NCBI GenBank assembly: GCA_019359375.1
Contig: JAHHHL010000002.1
Span: forward strand, 1 to 64,000
Origin: Lyngbya sp. HA4199-MV5
GTDB taxonomy: Bacteria; Cyanobacteriota; Cyanobacteriia; Leptolyngbyales; Leptolyngbyaceae
Length of the DNA: 64,000 nt
Direction: 5' to 3'
The position numbers were made by a program, and so were the translations under genes. The notes under the pieces were generated by a model. The model searched no databases and was not told the DNA's origin. It was given only the letters and a program-made list of their open reading frames with translations. Positions 1 to 8,367 of the stretch are shown piece by piece; within the stretch, counting starts at the first letter, position 1; each line of letters begins with the position of its first letter.

Positions 1-53
1 AGTGCTTGAACTTCAGCCTCTGTCAAATCGACAACATAGCGCTTCTGACTCAT
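1..53 (-). CDS. Transposase-like protein, N-terminal end only (IS630-type?)
   Basis: A reverse-strand reading frame starts with ATG at 53 and runs off the left edge of the window. The 17 visible residues begin MSQKRYVVDLTEAE. This resembles the opening of cyanobacterial IS630-family transposases, where such a stretch precedes a helix-turn-helix. Only the first few percent of the protein is visible, so the assignment is an inference from a short N-terminal signature. It diverges from the Rpn-like gene at 156, with about 100 bp between the starts. Confidence 0.45.
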   Translation of the reverse strand, partial: MSQKRYVVDLTEAEVQA

Positions 54-155
54 GATAATCTCCCTGAGTTTGAGTCAGCTTACCAGACATGTCCTCACTA
101 GGCATAGTTCGCTTGGTAGACTACTAGGCTGAGGCAGTTATTTTCTGGCAAGCCG

Positions 156-1046
156 ATGACCGAGCCGCGAGATGCCTTTGATAGCCCCTGGAAAGACATT
201 CTCGAAGCTTACTTCCAGGACTTCATGCAGTTCTTCTTTCCCCAGATCCATGCGGATATTGATTGGAGTCGAGGATATGACTTTCTGGATCAAGAACTGC
301 GGCAAGTCGTGCGGGATGCCGAATTGGGAACGCGATTGGTCGATAAATTGGTGAAGGTCTGGAAACTCAGTGGCGAAGAAACCTGGGTCTTGGCGCACAT
401 TGAGATTCAAAGCCAGGAAGAGAGTCAATTTAGCGATCGCATGTTTGTGTACTACTATCGCCTGCGCGATCGGTACAATCAGCGAATTGCTAGCTTAGCC
501 ATCCTGGGGGATGAACGTGCTACGTGGCGACCGCAACCATTTCGAGAAGAACTTTGGGGCTGCGAAGCGACCTTTCGCTTTCCCATCATCAAACTCCTAG
601 ATTATGCCTCTGACTGGGCAGCGCTCGAAGCCAACCCCAATCCCTTTGCCATTGCGGTGATGGCACATCTCAAAACAAAAGAGACTCGCAATAATGGGGT
701 TGCCCGCAAGGAATGGAAGTTTCGGCTGACGCGACGACTGTACGAGCAAGGCTATGAGCGGCAAGATATACTAAACCTATTCCGGTTTCTCGATTGGCTG
801 ATGGAGCTACCGGACGGCTTGAAACAGGCGTTTTGGGCAGACCTTAAACAGTATGAGCAGGAGCAACAGATGCCATACGTCACGTCGATCGAACAGATGG
901 GCAAAGAGCAAGGGAGAGAAGAAGAGCGTCGATCGCTGGCTCTGAAAATGCTTCAGGAAAACATTCCCCTCGACACGATCGCCCGCATCACTGAAATGAC
1001 GATCGTCGAACTTCAACAACTTCAAGACGATCAGCCACAGGGATAG
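156..1046 (+). CDS. Rpn family recombination-promoting nuclease / putative transposase
   Basis: This 296-residue protein resembles the cyanobacterial Rpn-like group of PD-(D/E)XK nucleases. In E. coli these promote RecA-independent recombination and cut DNA non-specifically. The N-terminal half holds the nuclease fold: an acidic residue near D63 and the strand motif HIEIQ at 81-85, where E83 and Q85 fit the E-x-K/Q position. YYYRLRDRY follows at about 99-107. The last 60 residues are rich in Glu, Arg and Gln and end in a short helical tail typical of the group. No strong ribosome binding site precedes the ATG at 156. Members of this family are often present in many genomic copies and behave like selfish genes. 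It sits beside a transposase fragment, which fits that picture. Confidence 0.8.
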   Translation: MTEPRDAFDSPWKDILEAYFQDFMQFFFPQIHADIDWSRGYDFLDQELRQVVRDAELGTRLVDKLVKVWKLSGEETWVLAHIEIQSQEESQFSDRMFVYYYRLRDRYNQRIASLAILGDERATWRPQPFREELWGCEATFRFPIIKLLDYASDWAALEANPNPFAIAVMAHLKTKETRNNGVARKEWKFRLTRRLYEQGYERQDILNLFRFLDWLMELPDGLKQAFWADLKQYEQEQQMPYVTSIEQMGKEQGREEERRSLALKMLQENIPLDTIARITEMTIVELQQLQDDQPQG

Positions 1047-1370
1047 CGATCGTTCGTCTCATGCGCTAGATGAGGTGGGATCGCCAAGCCGTTGCTCAAG
1101 GAAGCCGAGGTTCTTGCTCTCGTGATGATTGATCCTGAAGGCTGAAATCACACCATCTCAATTACGCTTCTCAAAAGAGTTTACGAGGTAACACTTGGCT
1201 GACTAAAAAGCGGCGTAAGAGTTCCCGTAAACCGGCGCTCTGTAAGGATTTATTAGCTTTTAACGAGCCAGTTAGAAAATTGGCATAGCGGTAACAACTT
1301 TCATCCGGAAGGGGAAGAGAGGGGTGCGGACAGGACAACAGTACCTACCTTCCTACCCGGACAAACGGAT
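1047..1370. other. Intergenic region, no gene seen
   Basis: This stretch between the Rpn-like gene and the DUF3747 gene has no open frame with a family signature on either strand. It contains GATCG-rich motifs just after the Rpn stop and no convincing terminator hairpin. A promoter for the downstream secreted protein presumably lies here, but I cannot point to a clear -35/-10 pair. Confidence 0.5.
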
Positions 1371-2513
1371 ATGATGACTCATCTTAAAGTGGTTGCTCTG
1401 GCAACCCTGGCTTTTAGTTCCCTGACCGTTGTAAAACCTGCCGCTGCTGCCCTGTTCAGCAAGGCAGATTTAGATCCTAGCAAGCTGGTGTTGGTCGCTT
1501 CGCCCTATGGCAACAGCGCGCACCAGCTTTTGATTGTTGAGCAAGTCGCTAACAACCACGCCTGCTGGAGTGAGAGCGGCACCAGTCCAACCATGATTGA
1601 TCCGCTTCTCGTGAATTTTGACTTTACAGGCATCTGTGGACGCAGCACGGATGCAAACGGGTATTCCATCCGCATGGGCGACCAGGACCTGGGCTTGCAA
1701 TACAGCCTGCGAGTGGTGAAGCGCAATGGCGATTTGCTGTTGGTGGGCATCCCCGCGATCGCCCGCAGCGGGTCTGAAATTCAAATCGGTCGTGCGGGCG
1801 GTGTTACCAATGGGTTTGCCAAGCTGTACCTGAATCCCGGTTGGCGCATTACCCGCCGGGTCTACAACAATCAGGCGTTGGGGCATTACTACCTGACGAA
1901 TGACCAGCCATTGAACAGCGCGATCGCCGCTGCTCCAGTGAACCTACCAGTACAGCCCTCCGCAACGCTTCCCCTACCCTCCAAGCCTCTTCCAGCCGCA
2001 AAACCATCAACGCCACTACCCATTTCTCGCCCCGACATCATCTTTGCGCCCGGTTCTAGTGGTACAACTGGCTCCACTACGCCATCCTCGCCCCGACCTG
2101 CCAGCCCCTCAATTCCTATTCTCGTACCGCCACCAGAATCAACGGCTGCGAGTGGCTCTATTCGTCCGACTCCGCTACCAGCCCCATCGACGACTGCTCC
2201 CATCGCCACGATTCCGGTAAGCGGCTCGAAAACGCCCGTGCGATCGGGTGCCAATCAGCCAGCGAATTCCTCTCGATCGCCCATCACAGGCAAGCCCATT
2301 CGCGTACCCCTTCCAGCAGCAGCAACTCGACCGATCGTGACACCACAGGAAACACCGCAACCTGCGCCCCAGCCACCGATCGTTCAGCGCCCCGTGCCGT
2401 CACCGATCGTACAAAAACCTGTCACACAGCCACCTGTTCCACAGCCTCAGCCAGCCTCCAGCCTGCCTAAACCGAAGCCTGGAGACTTTGTGGTGAGAAC
2501 GACAGCCCTTTGA
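1371..2513 (+). CDS. DUF3747 domain secreted protein with Pro-rich tail
   Basis: This 380-residue protein has a cleavable signal peptide (hydrophobic residues about 5-27, ending in AAAALFS). Residues about 28-185 form a domain with the features of the cyanobacterial DUF3747 family: LVASPYGNSAHQLLIVEQ, CWSE near 65, and FDFTGICGRSTDANGYSIR. Two cysteines (in HACWSE and in TGICGRS) may form a disulfide. From about residue 190 to the end it is a low-complexity Pro/Ser/Thr/Ala region, likely an extended wall- or envelope-spanning segment. The function of DUF3747 is unknown. Extracytoplasmic location is inferred from the signal peptide. Two adjacent ATG codons (1371, 1374) are possible starts. It stands alone, convergent with the GH19 gene. 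Confidence 0.8.
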   Translation: MMTHLKVVALATLAFSSLTVVKPAAAALFSKADLDPSKLVLVASPYGNSAHQLLIVEQVANNHACWSESGTSPTMIDPLLVNFDFTGICGRSTDANGYSIRMGDQDLGLQYSLRVVKRNGDLLLVGIPAIARSGSEIQIGRAGGVTNGFAKLYLNPGWRITRRVYNNQALGHYYLTNDQPLNSAIAAAPVNLPVQPSATLPLPSKPLPAAKPSTPLPISRPDIIFAPGSSGTTGSTTPSSPRPASPSIPILVPPPESTAASGSIRPTPLPAPSTTAPIATIPVSGSKTPVRSGANQPANSSRSPITGKPIRVPLPAAATRPIVTPQETPQPAPQPPIVQRPVPSPIVQKPVTQPPVPQPQPASSLPKPKPGDFVVRTTAL

Positions 2514-2755
2514 AAGAGTGAGGAGTGAGGAGTAGGAAAGGATAAAGGATGAAGGCTAAAAAAGTTGTTAGTTGTTGGTTGTTGGTTTTTAGAGTAAATC
2601 TGGACAGTTGATGGCTGCTCTCTGCCCCCAACCGCTAGAAGATACAGGCTAAAAGACTAACTGCTGATAGCTGACCAACTAACTCAAATCTCATACCTCT
2701 CCTCCCCTGCTTCCCCTGCTTCCCCTGCTCCCCTTCACTCCTCTCCCCTCTCCTC
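2514..2755. repeat. Low-complexity intergenic repeats (heptamers and CT-rich tract)
   Basis: Between two convergent genes there is a run of GAGTGAGGAGTGAGGAG-type sequence, then heptamers of the GTTGTTG/GTTGTTA type around 2564-2586, and a CT-rich tract near 2700-2755 with CCCCTGCTT units. Similar heptamers recur at 53056-53090 and 59775-59795. Such short tandem repeats are a known feature of filamentous cyanobacterial intergenic DNA. No gene is apparent. Confidence 0.6.
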
Positions 2756-3643
2756 TCAGACCTTAAGCGCTCGCTTGGCGGCTTGCAAAAGGTGAATGCG
2801 ATCGTCTAACCCGTTGTAGCCGCCATTGATGACTCTGGTGACGGTTCTCACGTCATCGTTGTCGGCATCTCCGTTAAGTTGATTGGTGGACCAGAACCAT
2901 CCGGCGCTCCGGCTTGCCAGGTCGGGCGATGATAGTTTGGTGGGATTGTTGATGAGATCCACGCCTAACGCCTTGCCACACGCCTCATAATTTGTGCGCC
3001 CTGTCACCTGAATGAGTCCTCTGCCTTTGTAACGCACACCATCGCCGCTGTAGATGTTGCCCAGGTCATCTCGACCTTCGTAATCTTCACCAGAGGCATA
3101 CTCTTCTAACGCGTTGAAGCGATCAGATTCATGCGCTAGCTGCGCCAAAAAATGTGCCTGTCGTAACAGCGTTGAGACATTGAACTCCACCATCGTGCGG
3201 TTCAAAAAGGGCGTGAGTGCATTGATTCGGCTGGTGCTGGCTTCGGGGGCGATCGCCAGAATTTGTTGGGGTGTCAGCAAAAGCATCGTGCTGGTAGAAA
3301 ACAGCCCAGCGTAAGGCGGCTTGCCTGCTGGTCGAGCCGGTAAGTTGCTGAGCGATCGCAACACGTTGTCGATCTGCCCATCTTTGTCATTCACCTCTCC
3401 TTGCAGCTTGCCCACTAACTCTTGAAGCCGAGTTGCAGCACCCTGTCTGCCCACTTTGACATCCGTGACCGAGAACAAACCCACATAGGCTGGCTTATCG
3501 GTAGGGCGAGGAGGCAAATTGCTCAACACTCGAATTAAGTTGTCTACTAACTCGTCTTTTTTCCCAACCGTTCCTTGTAATTTGTTCACCAACGATGCCA
3601 GACGAACAAAAGCCTGAATTCTCCAAATATCAAGTTGCGCCAT
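2756..3643 (-). CDS. GH19 chitinase/endolysin-like enzyme with duplicated N-terminal module
   Basis: The C-terminal half (about 120-295) has the glycoside hydrolase family 19 pattern used by chitinases and phage-type muramidases. QLAHESDRF carries the likely general acid E172, EEYASGEDYEGR at 180-191 supplies the second acid, and RYKGRGLIQVTGRTNY at 204-219 is the substrate groove motif. The N-terminal 116 residues contain two copies of a module of about 45 residues (15-59 and 71-116). Both share KLQG-V, a D-L/I-DN-L/V-R-LSNLP-RP core and KP-Y-GLFS, and both look like amphipathic helix plus linker. There is no signal peptide, so export would need lysis, a holin or a specialised secretion route. 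The likely substrate is chitin or peptidoglycan. Cell wall turnover, phage origin and use as an antibacterial effector are all possible. Confidence 0.8.
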   Translation of the reverse strand: MAQLDIWRIQAFVRLASLVNKLQGTVGKKDELVDNLIRVLSNLPPRPTDKPAYVGLFSVTDVKVGRQGAATRLQELVGKLQGEVNDKDGQIDNVLRSLSNLPARPAGKPPYAGLFSTSTMLLLTPQQILAIAPEASTSRINALTPFLNRTMVEFNVSTLLRQAHFLAQLAHESDRFNALEEYASGEDYEGRDDLGNIYSGDGVRYKGRGLIQVTGRTNYEACGKALGVDLINNPTKLSSPDLASRSAGWFWSTNQLNGDADNDDVRTVTRVINGGYNGLDDRIHLLQAAKRALKV

Positions 3644-3998
3644 AGTTAAGCACCTTTTTTTACAAGCAGCCAGATTAATCCTGGAAAACAGCGCGAGGTT
3701 TTCATCTTTGAGCTAATTATTCACGCAGATGAAAGCGATGACCAGATTCTTAATCACAGCTTTACGAATCAACATTACGGAAAAGCTGGCTCATCATTCG
3801 TCGATCGTCGATATGTTGGCGCTCGTCCATCTATAGTGTGTTGCTGCCATGCAGAAGCAACCCATTGGTTTCATCACTCAGTCTGCTAAACAGCTTCAGA
3901 ATGGGCAATGCTTTAGGGAGTTCTAAGAGTGAGCTAGGATCAAGCAGACTGAAATATCTTATCCATACCTGCTGCATTGCCGTGAACCCGTTGCCCCC
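3644..3998. other. Intergenic region between divergent genes
   Basis: This 355 bp lies between the starts of the GH19-like gene (minus) and the TonB-like gene (plus), so promoters for both should lie here. A 66-codon reverse frame at 3831-4031 has no recognisable features and overlaps the TonB-like start, so I do not call it. No hairpin or repeat stands out. Confidence 0.4.
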
Positions 3999-5024
3999 GT
4001 GATAAGTCCCGCTGATCAGCCACCGTTTCATGAAGCACCACGATCGTCCGATCCGCCAACCCTTTGGCTCTCGCTCGTATTGGGGTCAGTGCTGATTCAT
4101 CTCGTGCTGTTTATTCTCGCGACCCTTTTTCTCACGCGTACCGCAACCGTACAGCTAGACCCAGAGCCAATCGCCGTCGAACTTGTTGATCCAAATGCTG
4201 TCACTGCCCAATCGACAGCACCCAGTCAGGCGATCGCCGCTCGTCCCGGTGCGCCCTCAGCGAGTCAACCTTCTGCAACTCAGGCACAGCCAAATGATGC
4301 GCGATCGCAGCCATCAGAGGTCAATCCAGCCGTAGAACAACCATTCGTTCAGCCAACCTTGCAAAGGCGTTTACCTACCCGCAGGCAACCACCCCAGCCT
4401 CAACTGTACAGAAATCCGGTTCTACCATCTAACCCCCCAATACCGCAGCCTTCTGAACCCGCCAACAACTCAACCCAACCACCGCCAAACTCGACGAGCA
4501 ACCCCTTTCCCCAAGCGTCGGTTGCACCCGACCCAGGGCAGACTCAGCCACCTTCTGGTTTACCTCAAGAAGGATTGCCAGGTGCTCCGCCGAATCCCTC
4601 TGCAACTTCTGTGCCACCGTCAGCAACAGGTGAACGCATCCCACAAGGACCGTCAGGGGACAGCATTATTGTCACGGTTTCTAACCCTCGCCAGGCGGCG
4701 GTCGATGTGCAACTGCAAGCCGCACAACCGATCGAGACGCAGAAAAATGTCACGGTTCGCTACTCACCCGTCCTGGCACAGCAAACGATTCGTCTGGAAG
4801 CAACTCTGACAATTGACCAGAAAGGACAGGTGCTTAGGGTTGAAAAAACAACGCTTCTTTCTTCTTCGACTGGAAGCGTGATCGACGAGGCAACCCTGAA
4901 CGAACTTGCCACGCAAATCTTTACGCAGTGGCGGTTCCAGCCAGCACAAAACAACTCAAACGGCAAAGTATCAATCCCGCCGCTCTCAAATCTGATGATT
5001 GAAGCACAAGTACAACTGCCCTAG
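3999..5024 (+). CDS. TonB-like periplasm-spanning protein (orphan)
   Basis: The 341-residue product has a short cytoplasmic N-terminus, one membrane anchor at about 23-46 (LWLSLVLGSVLIHLVLFILATLFL), and a long Pro/Gln/Ser-rich spacer (about 60-215). Its C-terminal domain (about 225-341) has the alpha/beta character of TonB: LEATLTIDQKGQVLRVEKTTLL, then ATLNELATQIFTQWRFQPA and a final beta strand. Known TonB proteins carry proton-motive energy from ExbBD to outer-membrane receptors. ExbBD lie 36 kb away beside another TonB homologue, so partnering here is uncertain. The start is GTG with no strong ribosome binding site. The stop codon TAG lies inside the CTAG at the edge of MITE copy A, so the insertion landed exactly at the 3' end of the gene. 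Confidence 0.65.
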   Translation: MISPADQPPFHEAPRSSDPPTLWLSLVLGSVLIHLVLFILATLFLTRTATVQLDPEPIAVELVDPNAVTAQSTAPSQAIAARPGAPSASQPSATQAQPNDARSQPSEVNPAVEQPFVQPTLQRRLPTRRQPPQPQLYRNPVLPSNPPIPQPSEPANNSTQPPPNSTSNPFPQASVAPDPGQTQPPSGLPQEGLPGAPPNPSATSVPPSATGERIPQGPSGDSIIVTVSNPRQAAVDVQLQAAQPIETQKNVTVRYSPVLAQQTIRLEATLTIDQKGQVLRVEKTTLLSSSTGSVIDEATLNELATQIFTQWRFQPAQNNSNGKVSIPPLSNLMIEAQVQLP

Positions 5025-5148
5025 GGCGCGTCATCAATTAGCTCCAAAGCCTTGAGTATCAGCATGATCGCGCCCGCCCCAACACACGGCTAAGGGCTGG
5101 AACCCTTACTGCAAGTCAGGTGTAGTAGTAATTGATGACAGCCCCTAG
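5021..5148. mobile_element. MITE family 1, copy A
   Basis: This is a non-coding element of 128 bp with terminal inverted repeats. The left end reads CTAGGGCGCGTCATCAATTA. The right end, read inward, is CTAGGGGCTGTCATCAATTA. CTAG at both ends would fit duplication of a YTAR target, as in IS5-type (IS427 group) insertion; that link is an inference. Three further copies lie at 8368, 8624 and 19183. Internal shared blocks include GATCGCGCCCGCCCCAACAC and GGCTGGAACCCTTACTGCAA. This copy abuts the stop codon of the TonB-like gene. Confidence 0.8.
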
Positions 5149-5253
5149 CTTTCAGATCATCCGCCTGCGCAAACGCCTCTTGGAGAGTGTCTCGCTCAGT
5201 TCCAACAGTCAAATATGTGTTAAGATTATGGATGCTTTAAGCGGTTATCCCGG

Positions 5254-5324
5254 CGGGCGTAGTTTAGTGGTAAAACCTTAGCCTTCCAAGCTAATGATGC
5301 GAGTTCGATTCTCGCCGCCCGCTT
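5254..5324 (+). tRNA. trnG-UCC: tRNA-Gly (anticodon UCC)
   Basis: The 71 nt fold into a complete cloverleaf. The acceptor stem is GCGGGCG paired with CGCCCGC. The D-arm has AGTGGTAAAAC, the anticodon stem is TTAGC/GCTAA around the loop CTTCCAA (anticodon TCC), and the T-loop is TTCGATTC. The 3' CCA is not encoded. It reads GGA and probably other GGN codons. It lies about 430 bp before the IS110 transposase start. A weak hairpin plus a seven-T run follows at about 5337-5377. Confidence 0.95.
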
Positions 5325-5347
5325 CCAAAAACACGCACCCGTAAAGC

Positions 5348-5377
5348 CTTATCAGGCGGGCATTGTGGTTTTTTTCA
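5348..5377 (+). terminator. Possible terminator after tRNA-Gly
   Basis: A short hairpin (GCCT-TATC-AGGC) is followed within 12 bases by a run of seven T. The stem is short and the gap between stem and T-run is larger than usual, so this is only a plausible transcription end for the tRNA. Confidence 0.3.
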
Positions 5378-5563
5378 TCTCCTTCAAGCAATTTACGATT
5401 CACGTAATGAGTTCTTAAATCACGTTATTGAGTAGCTTTTTGAATATGTTTTGAGTACGATTTCACCTTTTCAAAGAAGTAACCAAAGCTGTTCACGAGC
5501 AACTGTGCTCGGAATGGCTAAAAGAAACGCAGTTTGGCTGAGAACATTTTCCTACACTGAGAA

Positions 5564-5715
5564 GGTGCCTTGACAGTTAAGACCGTTCCCTCACTGGTGC
5601 CTTGCGCCCGTACAAAAGCTTGGTTCTGGACTGCGACGAGAATGACATTGGTGAAGTGTCCATGACACTATCCCGTTTAGGAGATTCTACAGCCCGTCAA
5701 TCCAGGCAAGGCACC
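5564..5715. repeat. Direct and inverted GGTGCCTTG copies in the IS110 5' non-coding end
   Basis: GGTGCCTTG occurs at 5564-5572 and 5596-5604, and its exact inverse CAAGGCACC at 5707-5715. Either left copy could pair with the right one, closing a stem around 100-130 nt of non-coding DNA just upstream of the transposase start. IS110-family elements are known to carry a structured guide (bridge/seek) RNA in a non-coding end, which makes this pairing noteworthy. Confidence 0.5.
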
Positions 5716-5754
5716 CTTATGGTTCCAACAACAGCAGGATGTTCAGGAGTGCTT

Positions 5755-7116
5755 ATGCGTCAACACCGTCAGTCTCCAGCGCTTGAGTCCATTCATCCCA
5801 ATCCCGCAGGCATCGATATTGGGTCTCACACGCATTGGGTTTGTGTTCCAGCAGAGCGTGATGCAACCAGCATCAGGAGTTTTGGTTGCTTTACCGCTGA
5901 TTTACATGCGCTAGCAGACTGGCTAGCGACTTGTGGTGTTGAAACGGTGGTGATGGAATCAACGGGAGTTTATTGGATTCCGTTGTTTCAGATTCTCGAA
6001 ACCCGTGGCTTTGCGGTTCAGTTGGTGAATGCTCAACACGTTAAAACGTTGCCCGGTCGCAAGAGCGATGTGCTCGATTGCCAATGGTTGCAACAATTAC
6101 ACAGTTATGGACTTTTAGCAGGTTCCTTTCGACCAACCGATCAAGTCTGTGTTCTACGCAGCTATATTCGCCACCGCGATAACTTGATTAAGAGTGCCTG
6201 CGTCCATCTCCAGCGGATGCAAAAGGCCTTGACTCAGATGAATGTGCAACTGCATCAAGTCGTGAGCGATTTGAGTGGGACGACTGGGATGGCAATCTTG
6301 CGAGCGATTGTTGCCGGAGAACGCAATCCTCAAACCTTAGCCGCACTCAGACATCATCGCGCTCAACGCAGTGAAGCTGAAATTGCTCAAGCCCTTCAGG
6401 GTGATTATCGTCAGGAACATGTGTTTGTCCTGCAACAGGAGTTGCAGTTGTACGACGTGTATCAAACCCAAATGGCAGCTTGTGACCAGCAAATTGAGCA
6501 GTGTCTAGCGGACTTTGAGGCTAAAGTAGACCTGAATGAGCAACCACTACCGCCCCCCAAATATAAGCGGCACAAACCGCAGGACAATCAACCTGCTTTT
6601 GATTTACGCACTCATCTTTATCGCATGAGTGGCGTTGACTTTACCAAAATCGACGGCATGGGCGTGTTAACAGTTCAAACTATCCTTTCAGAAGTGGGCT
6701 TAGACCCCAGTCGCTTCCCTAGTGTTAAGCACTTTACCTCCTGGCTGGGACTGTGCCCAGGCAGTCGCATCACAGGGGGCAAGGTTAAAAGCTCAGCCAC
6801 GCGTCGGGTGGTTAATCGAGCCGCTAATGCTTTTCGGATGTCCGCTCAAGCCGCAGGGAAAAGCCATTCCGCTTTAGGGGCTTTTTACCGTCGCCTCCGA
6901 ACTCGACTAGGGACACCCAAAGCCATTACTGCGACTGCTCATAAAATTGCACGCCTTTTCTATCAACTTTGGACAACGGGACAGGGCTATGTTGACCCAG
7001 GAGAAAATTATTACGAGCAACGCTGTCGCGAACGCACCCTCAAGCAGCTTCAAAAACGGGCACAAGCTTTAGGAATGGAAATCGTTCATCGTCCCTTGGA
7101 AGAGATGATTTCTTAG
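5755..7116 (+). CDS. IS110 family transposase (DEDD type)
   Basis: With the ATG at 5755, preceded by CAGGAG at a good distance, the product has 453 residues. An upstream in-frame ATG-less extension to 5602 looks non-coding. The N-terminal RuvC-like DEDD domain is visible as AGIDIGSHTHWV (first Asp), VVMESTGVYW (Glu) and LPGRKSDVLDCQWLQ (Asp pair). A coiled-coil middle carries an insertion rich in Pro and Lys. The C-terminal Tnp_20 domain contains IDGMGVLTVQTILSEVG and LGLCPGSRITGGK, with the conserved serine. These enzymes move the element without classical terminal inverted repeats and are guided by an RNA from the element's non-coding end. The gene appears intact. Only 11 bp separate its stop from the stop of the convergent NmrA-like gene, so the right end of the element must be very short or lie inside that gene. 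Confidence 0.9.
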   Translation: MRQHRQSPALESIHPNPAGIDIGSHTHWVCVPAERDATSIRSFGCFTADLHALADWLATCGVETVVMESTGVYWIPLFQILETRGFAVQLVNAQHVKTLPGRKSDVLDCQWLQQLHSYGLLAGSFRPTDQVCVLRSYIRHRDNLIKSACVHLQRMQKALTQMNVQLHQVVSDLSGTTGMAILRAIVAGERNPQTLAALRHHRAQRSEAEIAQALQGDYRQEHVFVLQQELQLYDVYQTQMAACDQQIEQCLADFEAKVDLNEQPLPPPKYKRHKPQDNQPAFDLRTHLYRMSGVDFTKIDGMGVLTVQTILSEVGLDPSRFPSVKHFTSWLGLCPGSRITGGKVKSSATRRVVNRAANAFRMSAQAAGKSHSALGAFYRRLRTRLGTPKAITATAHKIARLFYQLWTTGQGYVDPGENYYEQRCRERTLKQLQKRAQALGMEIVHRPLEEMIS

Positions 7117-7127
7117 GAGAGGGATAT

Positions 7128-8009
7128 TTACGGATTGCTGTCAGAGATGCCTGACCTTGCATTGCAATCCAAGAAATAATCGTGCAGTGACGTTGTGCCT
7201 CGCTCAACAGAGTTCAAGGCTGGAAATGGATCGTTTAGGGTTACTGCTGTCATGTTGGCGAAAGATCTAGCAGCTTCGTCCGAGAAGTTCATCTCCTTGA
7301 GTGCTGTTAGCCAACGATCGCGAGGAATGGGTCTGGCATCAACGGGACGACCGAACACCGCTGCTAACGAGAGTGCTACATCTTGTGCCGAGTAGCGATC
7401 GGGACCTTCGATATAGTGAAGCCCGGTCTGCTCGATCGGCTCAGTTAGCAGCCGCGCCGCCAGTTCACCAATGTCTGCTGGGGCAACCATCGGCAATTGA
7501 AAGTCTTCTGGATAAAGTGTTTGTACGACTCCCTGCTCACGCGCCACTGGCAAAGATGCGTCCCAATTGCTCATGTAATACGCTGCTCGGATAATCGTTG
7601 TGGGAACAGACTGAGCGCTCAGCGCCTGCTCCATTTCATAAAGTACGCTTAAATCACCCACTTGCTCACCAGGTCTAGCTCCGTAGGTCGATTCAGCCAC
7701 AATTTTCTCTAAGCCTGCTCCGTCGATCGCACTCAAAATGGCGGCTAAACTACGTCGTTCTTCAGCAGCCGTGTTGGAAGAAGGAGCCGCGGGCGGATTT
7801 AAGAAGAACAACCGCTGACCTTGACGAAAGATACTCCGAAGTGCCTCTACATCATGCACATCCGCGATCGCAGCATCGACACCTTTCTGGCGCAACGCGG
7901 CGGCTTTTGAGGGATCACGAGTGATGACGATCGTTGGCTCATGGCGTTTGAGTAGCGCCCGCGCCACGGCTGAACCGACGTTGCCAGTACCGCCGAGGAT
8001 GATGTGCAT
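7128..8009 (-). CDS. NmrA-like NAD(P)-binding oxidoreductase
   Basis: This 293-residue protein belongs to the atypical short-chain dehydrogenase / NmrA group. It opens with the dinucleotide-binding loop GGTGNVG (6-12), then RDPSKAAALRQKGV and the ADVHD segment typical of NmrA-like and quinone-oxidoreductase-like enzymes. The canonical YxxxK catalytic pair is not evident, as in many NmrA members, which act as redox sensors or reductases on small molecules. The C-terminus (DYFLDCNARSGISDSNP) may have been altered by the IS110 element, whose transposase ends 11 bp away. It is monocistronic. The precise substrate is unknown. Confidence 0.75.
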   Translation of the reverse strand: MHIILGGTGNVGSAVARALLKRHEPTIVITRDPSKAAALRQKGVDAAIADVHDVEALRSIFRQGQRLFFLNPPAAPSSNTAAEERRSLAAILSAIDGAGLEKIVAESTYGARPGEQVGDLSVLYEMEQALSAQSVPTTIIRAAYYMSNWDASLPVAREQGVVQTLYPEDFQLPMVAPADIGELAARLLTEPIEQTGLHYIEGPDRYSAQDVALSLAAVFGRPVDARPIPRDRWLTALKEMNFSDEAARSFANMTAVTLNDPFPALNSVERGTTSLHDYFLDCNARSGISDSNP

Positions 8010-8367
8010 ACTAATTGAGGGTAAATGATCTGAGGTTTTGCAGACTTTGAATTTGCTCTGAATTTGCTCTACAACCTTCAGCCCGCTTCTACATTAGTAC
8101 GCATCACACCTATTCCCTCTTCCTCTAGACTGACACTGCCTCTAGACTGACCTTGCTGATGGCTCCGAGCTTTGTGAAAGACAGCACGAGTACCATATTT
8201 CGTCTGTGATCTCAATTAGAATACGAATCTGCATCGGCTTCGCTCGATCGTGGGTTAAATCATTCCCGCAAACTGTAGGGGTGGGTTTGACAGCAAACCC
8301 TTGATGCAGCAGGCAACGCTGATCAACCCGTCCCTACCAAGGGTCGAACTTAGTTAATTTCCATTCC
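8010..8367. other. Intergenic region upstream of NmrA-like gene
   Basis: This stretch holds a tandem pair GAATTTGCTCT near 8050-8070, a CTAGACTGAC repeat near 8126-8150, and a partial palindrome near 8276-8336 (TAGGGGTGGGTTTG ... CAAACCC ... CCCTA) related to other GTAGGGGCG palindromes in the window. No gene is evident. Confidence 0.4.

Larger units (their letters stand above)
5335..7127 (+). mobile_element. IS110-family insertion sequence, approximate extent
   Basis: The element should include the transposase and the roughly 350-420 bp of non-coding DNA between the tRNA-Gly and the transposase ATG. The precise ends cannot be set from one copy because IS110 elements lack conventional inverted repeats and make little or no target duplication. 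The boundaries given are outer limits: tRNA end on the left, stop of the neighbouring gene on the right. Confidence 0.4.

Noticed and set aside
3831-4031. 66-codon reverse frame upstream of TonB-like gene
   Set aside because: No family signature, no ribosome binding site, and it overlaps the start of the TonB-like gene on the other strand.
5602-5754. Longer N-terminus for the IS110 transposase
   Set aside because: Not supported by family length; the ATG at 5755 has a good ribosome binding site and the extra sequence is in the likely guide-RNA region.
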